From positions 1-64,000 of the forward strand of contig NZ_MDEN01000062.1 in assembly GCF_001705435.1 (NCBI RefSeq): a stretch of DNA of 64,000 nucleotides. The letters are read 5' to 3'. The notes beneath the pieces are model-generated. The model saw only the letters and a program-made list of their open reading frames with translations. It was not told where the DNA came from and did no database searches. The position numbers were made by a program, and so were the translations under genes. Within the stretch, counting starts at the first letter, position 1. Every line of letters begins with the position of its first letter. Shown here in pieces: positions 1 to 8,331 of this stretch. The DNA comes from Pseudomonas graminis (GTDB lineage Bacteria > Pseudomonadota > Gammaproteobacteria > Pseudomonadales > Pseudomonadaceae).

Positions 1-130
1 CGCTCCGTGGGCCCGCGCCGAACGGACATCCATGTCCTGACGGCGCTCTCGCCGCATCCATGCGGCTCGGCCCACTCCACGAGACCTGCGTTCAGCCTGC
101 ACCCAAGTCGCGATGTGTGTCGTCTGGACT
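1..130. repeat. left arm of a long inverted repeat (partner at 491-620)
   Basis: Reading this segment as its reverse complement gives a nearly identical copy of 491-620. Matching blocks include the 'cgctccgtgggcccgcgccg' end, the 'gccgcatccatgcggctcgg' core (itself a palindrome) and the 'cacccaagtcgcg' inner part. The arms are near-perfect over about 130 bp and enclose roughly 360 bp of other repeats. The element may extend left of the window. No convincing gene lies on either strand. Short reading frames here have no ribosome binding site and look like repeat translations. Confidence 0.85.
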
Positions 131-175
131 TTTTGTGGAGAAAGATCAAAAGCAACGGCAACGGCAACGGCAACG

Positions 176-266
176 GCTTCCCGGCTAAAGCCGGTCCTAC
201 AGTCGGAGCCAATCCCACTGGATGCATGCGCTGCTCTTAGTGGGACCGGCTTTAGCCGGGAAGAGG
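176..266. repeat. REPIN (pair of inverted REP sequences)
   Basis: Two inverted REP copies, 'cccggctaaagccggtccta' near 180-200 and its inverse 'tgggaccggctttagccggg' near 241-260, are separated by about 40 bp. The same REP type recurs at 39.7, 42.7, 46.9, 53.0 and 62.95 kb. An (aacggc)n run precedes it at 153-178. In pseudomonads such elements are spread by RAYT transposases; no RAYT gene is present in the window. Confidence 0.85.
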
Positions 267-308
267 CCAGCCCAGGCACCAACAATTTTGCTGATCGCAC
301 ACCCATAC

Positions 309-397
309 TGTGCGAGCTTGCTCGCGAATGCTTTATCTCTAACACCAAAGATCCGGTGGATGTACCGATCCCTTCGTGAGCAAGCTCACTCCCACAA
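309..397. repeat. REPIN of a second REP class
   Basis: Inverted pair of the 'gcgagcttgctcgc' / 'gtgagcaagctcactcccac' class at about 310-330 and 374-397. This is a different REP family from the ccggctttagccggga type next to it. It sits inside the long inverted repeat. Confidence 0.8.
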
Positions 398-409
398 GTC
401 CCCTAGGCC

Positions 410-482
410 TGATCTGCTCCTGATCTGCTTTTGATCTGCTTTTGATCTGCTTTTGATCTGCTTGTGATCTGCTCTTGATCTT
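410..482. repeat. 11-bp tandem repeat array
   Basis: About 6.6 head-to-tail copies of TGATCTGCTTT with changes only at the last two bases (CC, TT, TT, TT, TG, CT). A related 'gatcttgatct' stretch lies near 743-765. Each unit contains GATC, so the array is dense in Dam-type sites. No gene overlaps it convincingly. Function unknown. Confidence 0.9.
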
Positions 483-490
483 CACGCGGT

Positions 491-620
491 AGTCCAGACA
501 CCACAGAACGCGACTTGGGTGCAGGCCGAACGCAGACGACGCGCAGTGGGCCGAGCCGCATGGATGCGGCGAGAGCGCCGTCAGGACAGGGATGTCCGTT
601 CGGCGCGGGCCCACGGAGCG
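491..620. repeat. right arm of the long inverted repeat; 621-788 has no gene
   Basis: Reverse-complement partner of 1-130. The segment from 621 to 788 that follows shows no gene: the frames through it have no ribosome binding site and no recognisable protein, and it holds only a GATC-rich stretch. Confidence 0.8.
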
Positions 621-788
621 TCGTCGGAGTGAGGGTATTCCGACGCAGGAGGAACCTAGCCAGGAGCAAGCACCCTTGGTTACTTGGGGTGCTTTTCCAA
701 GTAACTCGCCGAAGGCGAAACGTCTGCCCCTAGGCAGGCGCTCTTGATCTAAAGGATCTTGATCTTCTCCCAGCCGCACCGCGCAACC

Positions 789-860
789 GGGGACAGATTA
801 ATTTACGGTGAAGCGCTGTAAATAGATCATTCCCCTAGCGATGGTAAATAAATCAGTCCC
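789..860. repeat. dispersed palindromic element beginning ggggacagattaattta
   Basis: The segment 789-835 runs from 'ggggacagattaatttacgg' to 'tcattcccc', so its ends are inverted repeats. A nearly identical copy is at 30849-30895. A second partial right end, 'taaataaatcagtcccc', follows at 844-860. The phrase 'cccctagcgatg' occurs at both 832-843 and 859-870. The second copy contributes the stop codon of the MFS gene. This looks like a small non-autonomous mobile palindrome with a local duplication. Confidence 0.7.
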
Positions 861-2297
861 CTAGCGATGAGCAATATCTTCGAGCGCCAGATTCCGCGTC
901 TTCGGCCCAAACCCCCCGATCGTGATGATCACAATCAACATACTCATCACAATGAACGTCAGCACCCCCGGCGTGCCGAAATGATCCAGAAACAACCCGA
1001 TCAACAAACTGCTGAACACCGTCGACAGACGACTGAACGAATAACAGAACCCTACCGCCCGGGCGCGGATATTGGTCGGGAACAACTCGCTCTGATACGA
1101 GTGATAACTGAAACTCAGCCACGCATTGCAAAACGTAATCATCACCCCGCAAAAAATCAGCCCGACGGCCGTCGTCTGCTGCGCGAACAGCGTGCCGAAA
1201 ATCATCGAGCCCAACGCCGAGCCGACAATTTGCCACTTATTCTCGAAACGATTGGCGAACTTCACAAACAACAACGGCCCAAGGGGATAGGCGAGGGTGA
1301 TCACGAAGGCATACGCCAGACTGTGGGTCACGCTCACGCCCTGACCCGACAGCAGCGCAGGCAGCCAGTTACCGAAACCGAAAAAGCCGATCGCCTGGAA
1401 CACATGAAACACAATCAGCATCAGCGCGCGGCGGCGATACGGCGGTTGCCAGATGTCAGCGAAACGGCCTTTGCCTTCGACCGCCACGTTGTGGGTTTCC
1501 GGCTCGTCCAGTGCCTGGCCGTGGTCCTTGAGGCAGCGGGCTTCGAGGTCGTCCATGATCTTTTCGGCCTCGCTGAAGCGGCCGTGTTGCGCCAGCCAGC
1601 GCGGCGATTCCGGCAGGCGCGAGCGCAGCCACCAGATGAACAGCGCAAACACTGCACTGGCCAACACCACCCAGCGCCAGCCCGCGATACCGAACGGGTC
1701 TTGCGGCACCAGCCACCAGGACATCAATGCCACCGACGGCACCGACAGGAACTGCACGAAAAACGCGAAGGCAAACGCCGAGCTGCGCATGCGCTTGGGC
1801 ACCAGTTCCGAGAGGTACGCATCGATGGTCACCAGCTCGATGCCCAGGCCGATGCCCACCAGAAAGCGCATGCAGATGATGCCGAGTGCAGAGGTTTGTA
1901 TGCCCATCAAGACGGTGGCGACGGTGTACCAGATCAGCGCGAAGGTAAAGATCGCGCGGCGGCCGTAGCGGTCGGCGATCGGGCTCAGCAGGCTGGCACC
2001 GAGGAACAGTCCCAGAAAGGTGGCCGAGGCGAACGCCGCCTGATCGGAAAAGCCGAACACGCCCTGGGCCCCTGTGGCGAACAGCCCGTCGCGAATCAGA
2101 CCGGGGCTGATATAGGCGGTCTGAAACAAATCGTAGAGCTCGAAGAAACCGCCAATGGACAACAGCGCCACCAGCTTCCAGATCGTGGCGACGGCGGGCA
2201 GTCGGTCGATGCGCGCGGAAATCCGCGCAGCACGTATCGGGTCGACGCCGTCACGGGTCGAATGGGCGTTGTCAGGGCTATCGGGCACGGCATGCAT
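861..2297 (-). CDS. MFS transporter, sugar-porter-like (478 aa)
   Basis: Twelve-helix major facilitator permease that would move a small organic solute across the inner membrane; substrate not readable. Visible motifs are the loop 2-3 signature (ADRYGRRAIF), the helix 4-5 region (RFLVGIGLGIELVTIDAYLS followed by ELVPKRMR) and a PESPRWL motif at the end of helix 6. These place it near the sugar/aromatic-acid porter branch. The start used is the ATG at 2297 (MHAVPDSP). A second in-frame ATG at 2330 adds 11 residues, and neither has a strong Shine-Dalgarno. It is divergent from the Nramp gene across about 115 bp, so the two may share a control region. The stop codon lies in a repeat element. Confidence 0.85.
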   Translation of the reverse strand: MHAVPDSPDNAHSTRDGVDPIRAARISARIDRLPAVATIWKLVALLSIGGFFELYDLFQTAYISPGLIRDGLFATGAQGVFGFSDQAAFASATFLGLFLGASLLSPIADRYGRRAIFTFALIWYTVATVLMGIQTSALGIICMRFLVGIGLGIELVTIDAYLSELVPKRMRSSAFAFAFFVQFLSVPSVALMSWWLVPQDPFGIAGWRWVVLASAVFALFIWWLRSRLPESPRWLAQHGRFSEAEKIMDDLEARCLKDHGQALDEPETHNVAVEGKGRFADIWQPPYRRRALMLIVFHVFQAIGFFGFGNWLPALLSGQGVSVTHSLAYAFVITLAYPLGPLLFVKFANRFENKWQIVGSALGSMIFGTLFAQQTTAVGLIFCGVMITFCNAWLSFSYHSYQSELFPTNIRARAVGFCYSFSRLSTVFSSLLIGLFLDHFGTPGVLTFIVMSMLIVIITIGGFGPKTRNLALEDIAHR

Positions 2298-2411
2298 TAT
2301 TGTTTTTTCCGGATCGGTGAGACGCAGCATGTTAGTGCCCCAGAGATTCAAGACAAAACATTTCTGCACGTTTAAGCTCCGGGACTGACTGCCACCACGT
2401 TTCGGATTCCT

Positions 2412-3731
2412 GTGAAGTACAAACTCCCGACCACGGCCACCGCGCCATTCTGCCCGTCGGCGACCACCGACAGCGTCGCCATTCCCGCCAATGCGTCTTT
2501 CCTGCGCAAGCTGATGCTGTTCGTCGGCCCCGGCCTGTTGATTTCCATCGGCTACATGGACCCCGGCAACTGGGCCACCGCCATCGAAGCCGGCTCGCGC
2601 TTCGGTTATTCGCTGTTGTTCGTGGTGGTGCTGGCCAGTCTGTCGGGCATGGTGCTGCAGAACCTGTGTTCGCGCCTGGGCATCGCCACCGGCCGCGATC
2701 TGGCGCAGCTGTCGTCCGAGCACTACAGCCGCCGGGTCGGCATGGGCCAGTGGGTTCTCGCCGAGCTGTCGATCCTTGCGACCGATCTGGCGGAAGTGCT
2801 GGGTGCTGCGCTGGCGTTTCACTTGCTGCTGGGGGTGTCGATCACCACGGGCGTGGCGCTGACGGCGTTTGACACGGTCATCGTGCTGGCCTTGCAGGGC
2901 GCCAATTTCCGGCGTCTCGAAGCCATCGTGCTGGGGCTGATCGCGACCATCGCAACGTGTTTCTTTATCGAACTGGTGCTGATCAAGCCGTTCTGGCCGG
3001 ACGTCGTCGCAGGGCTCAAGCCGTCGTGGGAGATGCTGAGTAATCAGGAACCGCTGTACATCGCCATCGGCATTCTCGGTGCGACCGTGATGCCCCATAA
3101 CCTGTACCTGCATTCATCGGTGGTGCAGACCCGGGTCAACGGCACGTCGGTGGAAAGCAAGGCCAGCGCCATTCGTTACGCCCGGGTCGACACCATCGCC
3201 TCTCTGAGTCTGGCGCTGGTGATCAACGCGGCCATTCTGATTCTGGCGGCTGCCGCGTTCCACGGCACCGGCCACACCGACATCGTGGAAATCCAGGACG
3301 CCTACCATCTGCTGGATCCGCTGGTGGGCGGCGCGGTCGCCAGCGTGCTGTTCGGCGTCGCGCTGCTGGCGGCAGGGCAGAGCTCAACGTTCACCGGCAC
3401 CATCGCCGGCCAAGTGGTGCTGGAAGGTTTTCTCAAGGCGAAGATCCCGTGCTGGCAACGCCGTCTGGCCACCCGCGGCCTGGCGCTGATTCCGGCGTTC
3501 ATTGGGGTGATCTGGTTCGGCGACGGCGCGGTGGGCAAGATGCTGGTGCTCAGCCAGGTCGTCCTCAGCCTGCAATTGCCCTTCGCGCTGTGGCCGCTCA
3601 TCCGCTTCACCAGCGACAAACAATTGATGGGCCCGTTCGCCAACAGTCGCCTGACCAAAACCCTGGCCTGGGGCCTGTTCGGATTGATCTCGGGCGCGAA
3701 CCTGACCCTCATGTATTTCTGGGTGGTCTGA
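2412..3731 (+). CDS. mntH: Nramp-family divalent metal transporter (439 aa)
   Basis: Proton-coupled importer of Mn(II) and related divalent metals in the inner membrane. The two family signatures are present: DPGN in helix 1 (residues 50-53) and MPHNLYLHSS in helix 6 (about residue 227). About eleven hydrophobic segments and 439 residues match the family. The frame opens with a GTG at 2412; a later ATG near residue 35 is possible but would remove the N-terminal extension only. No MntR- or Fur-like operator was recognised in the 115-bp divergent region. Metal specificity beyond 'Nramp' is inferred from the family. Confidence 0.92.
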   Translation: MKYKLPTTATAPFCPSATTDSVAIPANASFLRKLMLFVGPGLLISIGYMDPGNWATAIEAGSRFGYSLLFVVVLASLSGMVLQNLCSRLGIATGRDLAQLSSEHYSRRVGMGQWVLAELSILATDLAEVLGAALAFHLLLGVSITTGVALTAFDTVIVLALQGANFRRLEAIVLGLIATIATCFFIELVLIKPFWPDVVAGLKPSWEMLSNQEPLYIAIGILGATVMPHNLYLHSSVVQTRVNGTSVESKASAIRYARVDTIASLSLALVINAAILILAAAAFHGTGHTDIVEIQDAYHLLDPLVGGAVASVLFGVALLAAGQSSTFTGTIAGQVVLEGFLKAKIPCWQRRLATRGLALIPAFIGVIWFGDGAVGKMLVLSQVVLSLQLPFALWPLIRFTSDKQLMGPFANSRLTKTLAWGLFGLISGANLTLMYFWVV

Positions 3732-3760
3732 CAGACAGAGGTCAGGGCATCGCCCCGGCC

Positions 3761-4219
3761 TCAACTCAGCAATATCCCCCGCGCCATGCCCGTGGCGGCG
3801 ATGACGATGATGACCATCAGCAACGCCTCCATGTGGCTGATTCGGGCGAAACGGCGCGACAGGGACGTATCAATGGGCTGGTTCTTTTTGAATGCCATGC
3901 GCCATTTGATCAACGCGAACATCGGCACCACTTCCAGCGCGAGAATGGCGACGAACGCCGCCATTTTCAGGTGAAACAGTGGCTGATGCAGGTAATAGTA
4001 CGAGCCTTTTTCCAGCCCGCCGAACGCCCGAAATGCCCCGGTCACCAGCAGAACCCCTGCTGAGACGCCCCAGATATTGTCGACCACGAACACATCCCTG
4101 AACGATCTCGGATCGTCCGTGCGCAGCCGCCGCAACGCCCGTCCCCTCGCCAGCACCGCCGCTATCGCAAAACCGAACGCCAGCAGGTGCAACGCAGCCA
4201 GTACCCATTTGATGAGCAT
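3761..4219 (-). CDS. DUF2214-type integral membrane protein (152 aa)
   Basis: Four predicted membrane helices (residues about 1-22, 45-65, 80-100 and 130-150) and a charged loop with RRFARISHMEA before the last helix. This matches the DUF2214 family of uncharacterised inner-membrane proteins. Start at ATG 4219 is chosen because GGGGGAG lies just upstream; a longer frame to 4264 has no such site. It lies tail-to-tail with the Nramp gene, 29 bp apart. Function unknown. Confidence 0.8.
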   Translation of the reverse strand: MLIKWVLAALHLLAFGFAIAAVLARGRALRRLRTDDPRSFRDVFVVDNIWGVSAGVLLVTGAFRAFGGLEKGSYYYLHQPLFHLKMAAFVAILALEVVPMFALIKWRMAFKKNQPIDTSLSRRFARISHMEALLMVIIVIAATGMARGILLS

Positions 4220-4343
4220 GTTTGAACTCCCCCGAGCGATGTGCGAAGCAAGCGTCACCTGCACAAGCGTAGCGGGTCGTTGGCGTTACGCCTTGACCGA
4301 TCAAGTGGGGCAAGAAAAATAATCCGTCGGGGGGCGCCGTCGC

Positions 4344-4475
4344 TCATTTCTGCAGGTGGCGTCGTTTTTCCAGGCGTGGCTTGCGACGCGGATGAACGAA
4401 ATCAAAGTAAAACGCCGAAAGTCCAAATACCGCTATCACCGAAACAATCACCAGACCGATCACCGAGTTATCCAT
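4344..4475 (-). CDS. small single-pass membrane protein (43 aa)
   Basis: Reverse-strand frame MDNSVIGLVIVSVIAVFGLS followed by AFYFDFVHPRRKPRLEKRR and HLQK. It has one hydrophobic helix (residues 5-25) and a strongly basic tail (positive-inside anchor). GGTGGAA precedes the ATG at a suitable distance. It is shorter than usual gene-calling cut-offs. Downstream on the same strand is the DUF2214 gene, 124 bp away. No family recognised. The good ribosome site and clean helix-plus-basic-tail design support a real gene. Confidence 0.65.
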   Translation of the reverse strand: MDNSVIGLVIVSVIAVFGLSAFYFDFVHPRRKPRLEKRRHLQK

Positions 4476-4589
4476 CACGGCTATTCCACCCATCGCCTAA
4501 AGGCCGAACGCCTATTCATTCCGTTTGCCGGTGCTACTGCAATCAATACGACGGGATCTTTACGCGAACGACGTCTTGACTGACGCCGT

Positions 4590-5720
4590 TTATATAGGCG
4601 CGTGCCCCTGCGGCTGCCCCTCTGGATATAGAACAACCGCTGCGCGAAGTTTGTCGGCACCAAAACAACTCATGCCGGCGAACTCTTTATGACTGACCGG
4701 CATGTATTGGCAGTCCATGGCCTGACGCTGTTGGCTGTGATCAATGTCGGGGTCGTGCAAGTAAACGAAATCGTCATCGCACCCCGTGACCAGCACCCAG
4801 TGCGGTGCCTTGGAACGGGTCAACCGATAGCTGCTGATCAGCACCAGCGCCAGACCGTGGTCCTGTTGCAGTTGCCAGAGATTGAGCGGCGCACTGCCCA
4901 GTTGACGGACTGCGCTTTCAGCCAGCTCGCGGCTGAATTCCTCATGCACCAGGCGCATGACTTCGCGCTTTTCTTCGCTGCGCACACCGGCGAGAAACAA
5001 CGGCCCGCGCACTGACACCTGCAGGCCGACCTCGAATCCACGGCGCAACGCCGCCAGCGCCAGACCCTGGGGGCTGCAACCGCCATGGCCGGAGGTCATG
5101 AACACCGTGGTCGCCTCGCGCCAGATCTGCAGTTCCTCGTGACGCTGCATTGCGCGCGGCGGTTGCAGGGCTTTCATGGCCATCAGCAGGCAAGCCGGAC
5201 CGCAGCTGAAGTCCAGCGTTTGCGGGTAATAGGGCACGTGGCGAGTGACGCCGGTGGCGTGTTCGCGGATGCGTTTTTCGTAGCGCAATGCCGGGGCGTG
5301 GTCTTCGTAGTAGTCGTCGATGCGGTCGAACAGCCGATAGCCGTTGCGCTCGTAAAGACGAACCGCCGGGGCGTTGTCCGGCCGGACTTCGAGCCGCAAA
5401 TAGGCACACTCACGCTCAAGGGCATGCTGTTCAGCCTGGGCCAACAGGTGCTTCCCGAGGCCCTGACCCCGGGCATCGTCGCTGATCGCCAGGGAATAAA
5501 GCCGGCCCAGAGAAGTGCCGCGATGAAACAGCACCAGCGCATAACCGGCCAGGCGTTGTTCGGGATGATCACCCAGCGCCACGATCAATCGCGCGTTGGC
5601 CCGCGTGACCATCCAGTGAAAGCTGCGCGCATTCAGGCGGTCGGATTCAAAGCACTGGTTTTCCAGCACCAGCAGTTCGTCCACATCGGCCGGCTGGGCG
5701 AGGCGATATATAAAGTTCAT
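4590..5720 (-). CDS. GNAT acetyltransferase fused to C39/papain-like peptidase (376 aa)
   Basis: Residues 1-150 form a GNAT N-acetyltransferase with the acetyl-CoA loop RGQGLGKHLL (84-93) and the NGYRLF strand. Residues 160-376 form a peptidase C39-like domain with catalytic Cys173 (SCGPACL), His307 (PHWVLV) and Asp323 (HDPD), so the triad is complete. No signal peptide, so cytoplasmic. ATG at 5720 is preferred to GTG at 5729. It is divergent from an RLAN-RimK ligase with starts about 90 bp apart. GNAT-papain fusions are known as near-constant neighbours of RLAN ATP-grasp proteins, where a role in making or trimming a peptide or modifying a protein has been predicted. The substrate is unknown. 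Confidence 0.88.
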   Translation of the reverse strand: MNFIYRLAQPADVDELLVLENQCFESDRLNARSFHWMVTRANARLIVALGDHPEQRLAGYALVLFHRGTSLGRLYSLAISDDARGQGLGKHLLAQAEQHALERECAYLRLEVRPDNAPAVRLYERNGYRLFDRIDDYYEDHAPALRYEKRIREHATGVTRHVPYYPQTLDFSCGPACLLMAMKALQPPRAMQRHEELQIWREATTVFMTSGHGGCSPQGLALAALRRGFEVGLQVSVRGPLFLAGVRSEEKREVMRLVHEEFSRELAESAVRQLGSAPLNLWQLQQDHGLALVLISSYRLTRSKAPHWVLVTGCDDDFVYLHDPDIDHSQQRQAMDCQYMPVSHKEFAGMSCFGADKLRAAVVLYPEGQPQGHAPI

Positions 5721-5809
5721 GTCAGGCACCGTAAAGAGTGAGTAACGAAACGGGACATTTCTACAAAGCCATGTTTTATAGAAAGGACTGTTTCCCGAAG
5801 GATCAACTC

Positions 5810-7393
5810 ATGAATGCGGTGCCGGTGAAGACCGACGAAGTATCAGCACAACCTCAGCGTTCGGCAACTTTAAATGTCAATCCGCTGAAACCTGTTTCAA
5901 CCCGAAGCCAACTGTTGATTGTGGTGGAGCGGCTCGAAGACTGGTCGTCTTACTTGCCCAGCGAACACTTGATCAGCGCCCAGGACTATCTTGAAAACCC
6001 GCCTCAGAACAATGCCGGTCAGCGGGTGCAGGTGATTAACCTGTGCCGCAGTTATCGCTACCTCGGCCACGGCTATTACTGCTCGCTGCTGGCCGAAGCC
6101 CGGGGTCACCACGTGATTCCATCGGTGAAAACCATCAGCGAGCTGACCCGCAAATCCCTCTACGGCCTGGCGCTGGATGACCTCGACAAGCGCCTCGAAC
6201 ACGCGCTGCGTGACCATCCGTACGACGAAACCGAAGGCTTCACCCTGAGCCTGTATTTCGGTCAGACCGATCTCGCGCCGTTGCAGGATATGGCCCGTCA
6301 GCTGTTCGAGGCGTTTCCGGCGCCGATCCTGCTGGTGGAGTTTCGCAAGCGCGACAACTGGCACATCGTCGGCATCAAGACCGGCGCCTTGACCCGCCTG
6401 CGCGATCATCAGCAGGACCAGTTCGCCCAGTCCCTGGACAGTTTCAGCCGCAAGATCTGGCGCCAGCCGCGGTCACGTCGCACCTATCGCTACGACCTGG
6501 CGATTCTGCACGACCCGCAGGAAGCGCTGCCGCCGTCCAACCCCAAGGCGCTGGACAACTTCATCCGCGTCGGCCAGCAACTGGGCGTGGACGTCGAGCT
6601 GATCGAGAAGAAGGACTACTCACGGCTGGCTGAATACGACGCGCTGCTGATCCGCGAGACCACCAGCGTCGACAACCACACCTACCGCTTCGCCAAGAAG
6701 GCCGAGAGCGAAGGGCTGGTGGTGATGGATGACCCGGCGTCAATCCTGCGCTGCACCAACAAGGTCTACCTGACCGACCTGCTCAAGAGCCACAAACTGG
6801 GCATGCCGGCCACGGAGATCCTTTACAAGGAGCGACCGGACGACCTGAAGCAGGTGGCGGCGAGACTGGGTTTCCCGCTGGTGCTGAAAATACCCGACGG
6901 CTGCTTTTCCAAGGGCGTGATCAAAGTGCAGGACGCGAAGCAGTTGCAGGATGCGGCGCGGGAGCTGTTCGAGCACTCGGTGCTGCTGCTGGCCCAGGAA
7001 TACCTCTACACCGAATATGACTGGCGCATTGGCGTGCTCAATCGCAAGCCAGTGTTCGCCTGTCAGTACTTCATGTCCAAGGGGCACTGGCAGATTTACA
7101 ACCACAAGGCCATCGACGCGGAGATCAACGGCGAGTGCCGCACCCTGGCCGTTCATGATGCGCCGCGCGCCGTGGTGGACCTGGCGGTGAAGACTGCCAA
7201 CCTGATCGGCGATGGGCTGTATGGCGTCGACTTGAAGCAATCCGGCGACCGCGTGGTGGTGATCGAAGTCAACGACAACCCCAACCTCGACGCCGGCATC
7301 GAAGACGCTTGGCTGCAGGACGACTTGTACGCGCTGGTGCTGGAGGAGTTCATTCGCCGGCTCGACATCAAACGTCGCGGTCTGGCGGGTTAG
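5810..7393 (+). CDS. RLAN-domain RimK-like ATP-grasp ligase (527 aa)
   Basis: Predicted carboxylate-amine ligase that uses ATP to form a peptide-type bond. Residues about 30-200 resemble the RLAN domain (RimK-like ATP-grasp N-terminal). Residues about 220-520 are the RimK ATP-grasp module, with the glycine-poor loop around PDGCFSKGVIKV and the Mg-binding VIEVNDNPNLDAG near residue 490. The start is ATG 5810 because AAGGA lies 8 bases upstream; an in-frame GTG at 5738 would add 24 residues without a ribosome site. It is followed 4 bases later by the CorA-like gene and is divergent from the GNAT-peptidase gene. Substrate and product are unknown. Confidence 0.88.
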   Translation: MNAVPVKTDEVSAQPQRSATLNVNPLKPVSTRSQLLIVVERLEDWSSYLPSEHLISAQDYLENPPQNNAGQRVQVINLCRSYRYLGHGYYCSLLAEARGHHVIPSVKTISELTRKSLYGLALDDLDKRLEHALRDHPYDETEGFTLSLYFGQTDLAPLQDMARQLFEAFPAPILLVEFRKRDNWHIVGIKTGALTRLRDHQQDQFAQSLDSFSRKIWRQPRSRRTYRYDLAILHDPQEALPPSNPKALDNFIRVGQQLGVDVELIEKKDYSRLAEYDALLIRETTSVDNHTYRFAKKAESEGLVVMDDPASILRCTNKVYLTDLLKSHKLGMPATEILYKERPDDLKQVAARLGFPLVLKIPDGCFSKGVIKVQDAKQLQDAARELFEHSVLLLAQEYLYTEYDWRIGVLNRKPVFACQYFMSKGHWQIYNHKAIDAEINGECRTLAVHDAPRAVVDLAVKTANLIGDGLYGVDLKQSGDRVVVIEVNDNPNLDAGIEDAWLQDDLYALVLEEFIRRLDIKRRGLAG

Positions 7394-7397
7394 GGCG

Positions 7398-8330
7398 GTG
7401 GTCAAGGGTCACCGCCTTGAGGCGGGCCGGTTACGGGAATGCGCCGAAGCCGATGCGAGTGTGCTGTGGTTCAGCGATCCGGACTCAGCGGAAAAGACCC
7501 TGCTGCTGGAGCGCTTCAATCTGGACGACCACGCCCTGGCCTCGGCGCTCGACCCGGACGAGGTGTCGCGCATCGAGTTTCACCCGGACGCGCTGTTCAT
7601 GATCTGGAAGCGCCCGGAAAACTACTCGGGCAAGGACACCTTTTCCTTCGACGTGTCGTCGTTCGGGGTGCTGCTCAGCCCCCATCACATGGTCCTGATC
7701 TGCGCCGACAACAAGCAGATCAGCGGCCTGGGACTGCACCGGCCCATGCACACGTTGCTCGACGTGCTGCTGGAGGTGCTGTTCCACAACATCCATCATT
7801 ATCTGGGTCACCTCAAGGTGATCAAGATGATCGCCCGGGAACTGCAACAGCAGTTCAATGCCTCAATGGACAGCCGCCATCTGGTGCAGATGTTCAACCT
7901 GAGCGAAAGCCTGGTCTATTACATCAACGCCATCGACAGCAACGGCTCGGTGCTGACGCGCCTGCGCAATCATGCGCACAAACATCAGTTTTCCGGCGAC
8001 AGCCTGGCGCTGATCGAAGACATGATCATCGAGAACGAGCAGTGCCATAAACAGGCGAACATCTATTCCACGGTGTTCGCCAGCCTGATGGACGCGCGGG
8101 GCAATCTGGTCAACAACAACACCAACAATCTGTTGCGCAAGCTGACGTTGATCAATGTGGTGTTCTTGCCATTGAATCTGGTGGCGGGGATTGGCGGGAT
8201 GTCGGAATTCAGCATGATGACCACGCCCGTCCCGTGGTGGGTCAGTTACCCGGCATTGCTGGTCGGCATGGCCGGACTGGGCGTGGGGATGGTGGTGATA
8301 CTCAAGCGCATGGCGCGGGCGAGTCAGTGA
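7398..8330 (+). CDS. CorA-like divalent cation transporter with altered GMN motif (310 aa)
   Basis: CorA fold: a soluble alpha/beta N-terminus, a long helical stalk and two C-terminal membrane helices (about 250-270 and 280-303). The selectivity signature at the end of helix 1, normally GMN, reads GGMSEF (about 265-270), so Asn is Ser. GTG start at 7398, four bases after the ligase stop, which implies translational coupling. Known CorA/ZntB proteins move Mg(II), Co(II) or Zn(II). With the motif changed the ion cannot be predicted, and a metal supply or sensing role for the upstream ligase is only inference. Confidence 0.82.
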   Translation: MVKGHRLEAGRLRECAEADASVLWFSDPDSAEKTLLLERFNLDDHALASALDPDEVSRIEFHPDALFMIWKRPENYSGKDTFSFDVSSFGVLLSPHHMVLICADNKQISGLGLHRPMHTLLDVLLEVLFHNIHHYLGHLKVIKMIARELQQQFNASMDSRHLVQMFNLSESLVYYINAIDSNGSVLTRLRNHAHKHQFSGDSLALIEDMIIENEQCHKQANIYSTVFASLMDARGNLVNNNTNNLLRKLTLINVVFLPLNLVAGIGGMSEFSMMTTPVPWWVSYPALLVGMAGLGVGMVVILKRMARASQ

Positions 8331-8331
8331 T

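Noticed and set aside
410..482. CRISPR array
   Set aside because: Units are 11 bp and contiguous, with no spacers and no cas genes.
789..835. Intrinsic terminator of the MFS gene
   Set aside because: The inverted ends are far apart and no T run follows; the dispersed copy at 30849 shows it is a repeat element.
867..2375. Long plus-strand frame (502 codons) opposite the MFS gene
   Set aside because: Composition is rich in Arg/Gln/His as expected from antisense of a GC-rich gene; no family, no ribosome site, and the MFS frame is clearly real.
2298..3113. N-terminal extension of the MFS frame to 3113
   Set aside because: The extra part is His/Gln-rich antisense of the Nramp gene. The MFS protein begins at 2297 or 2330.
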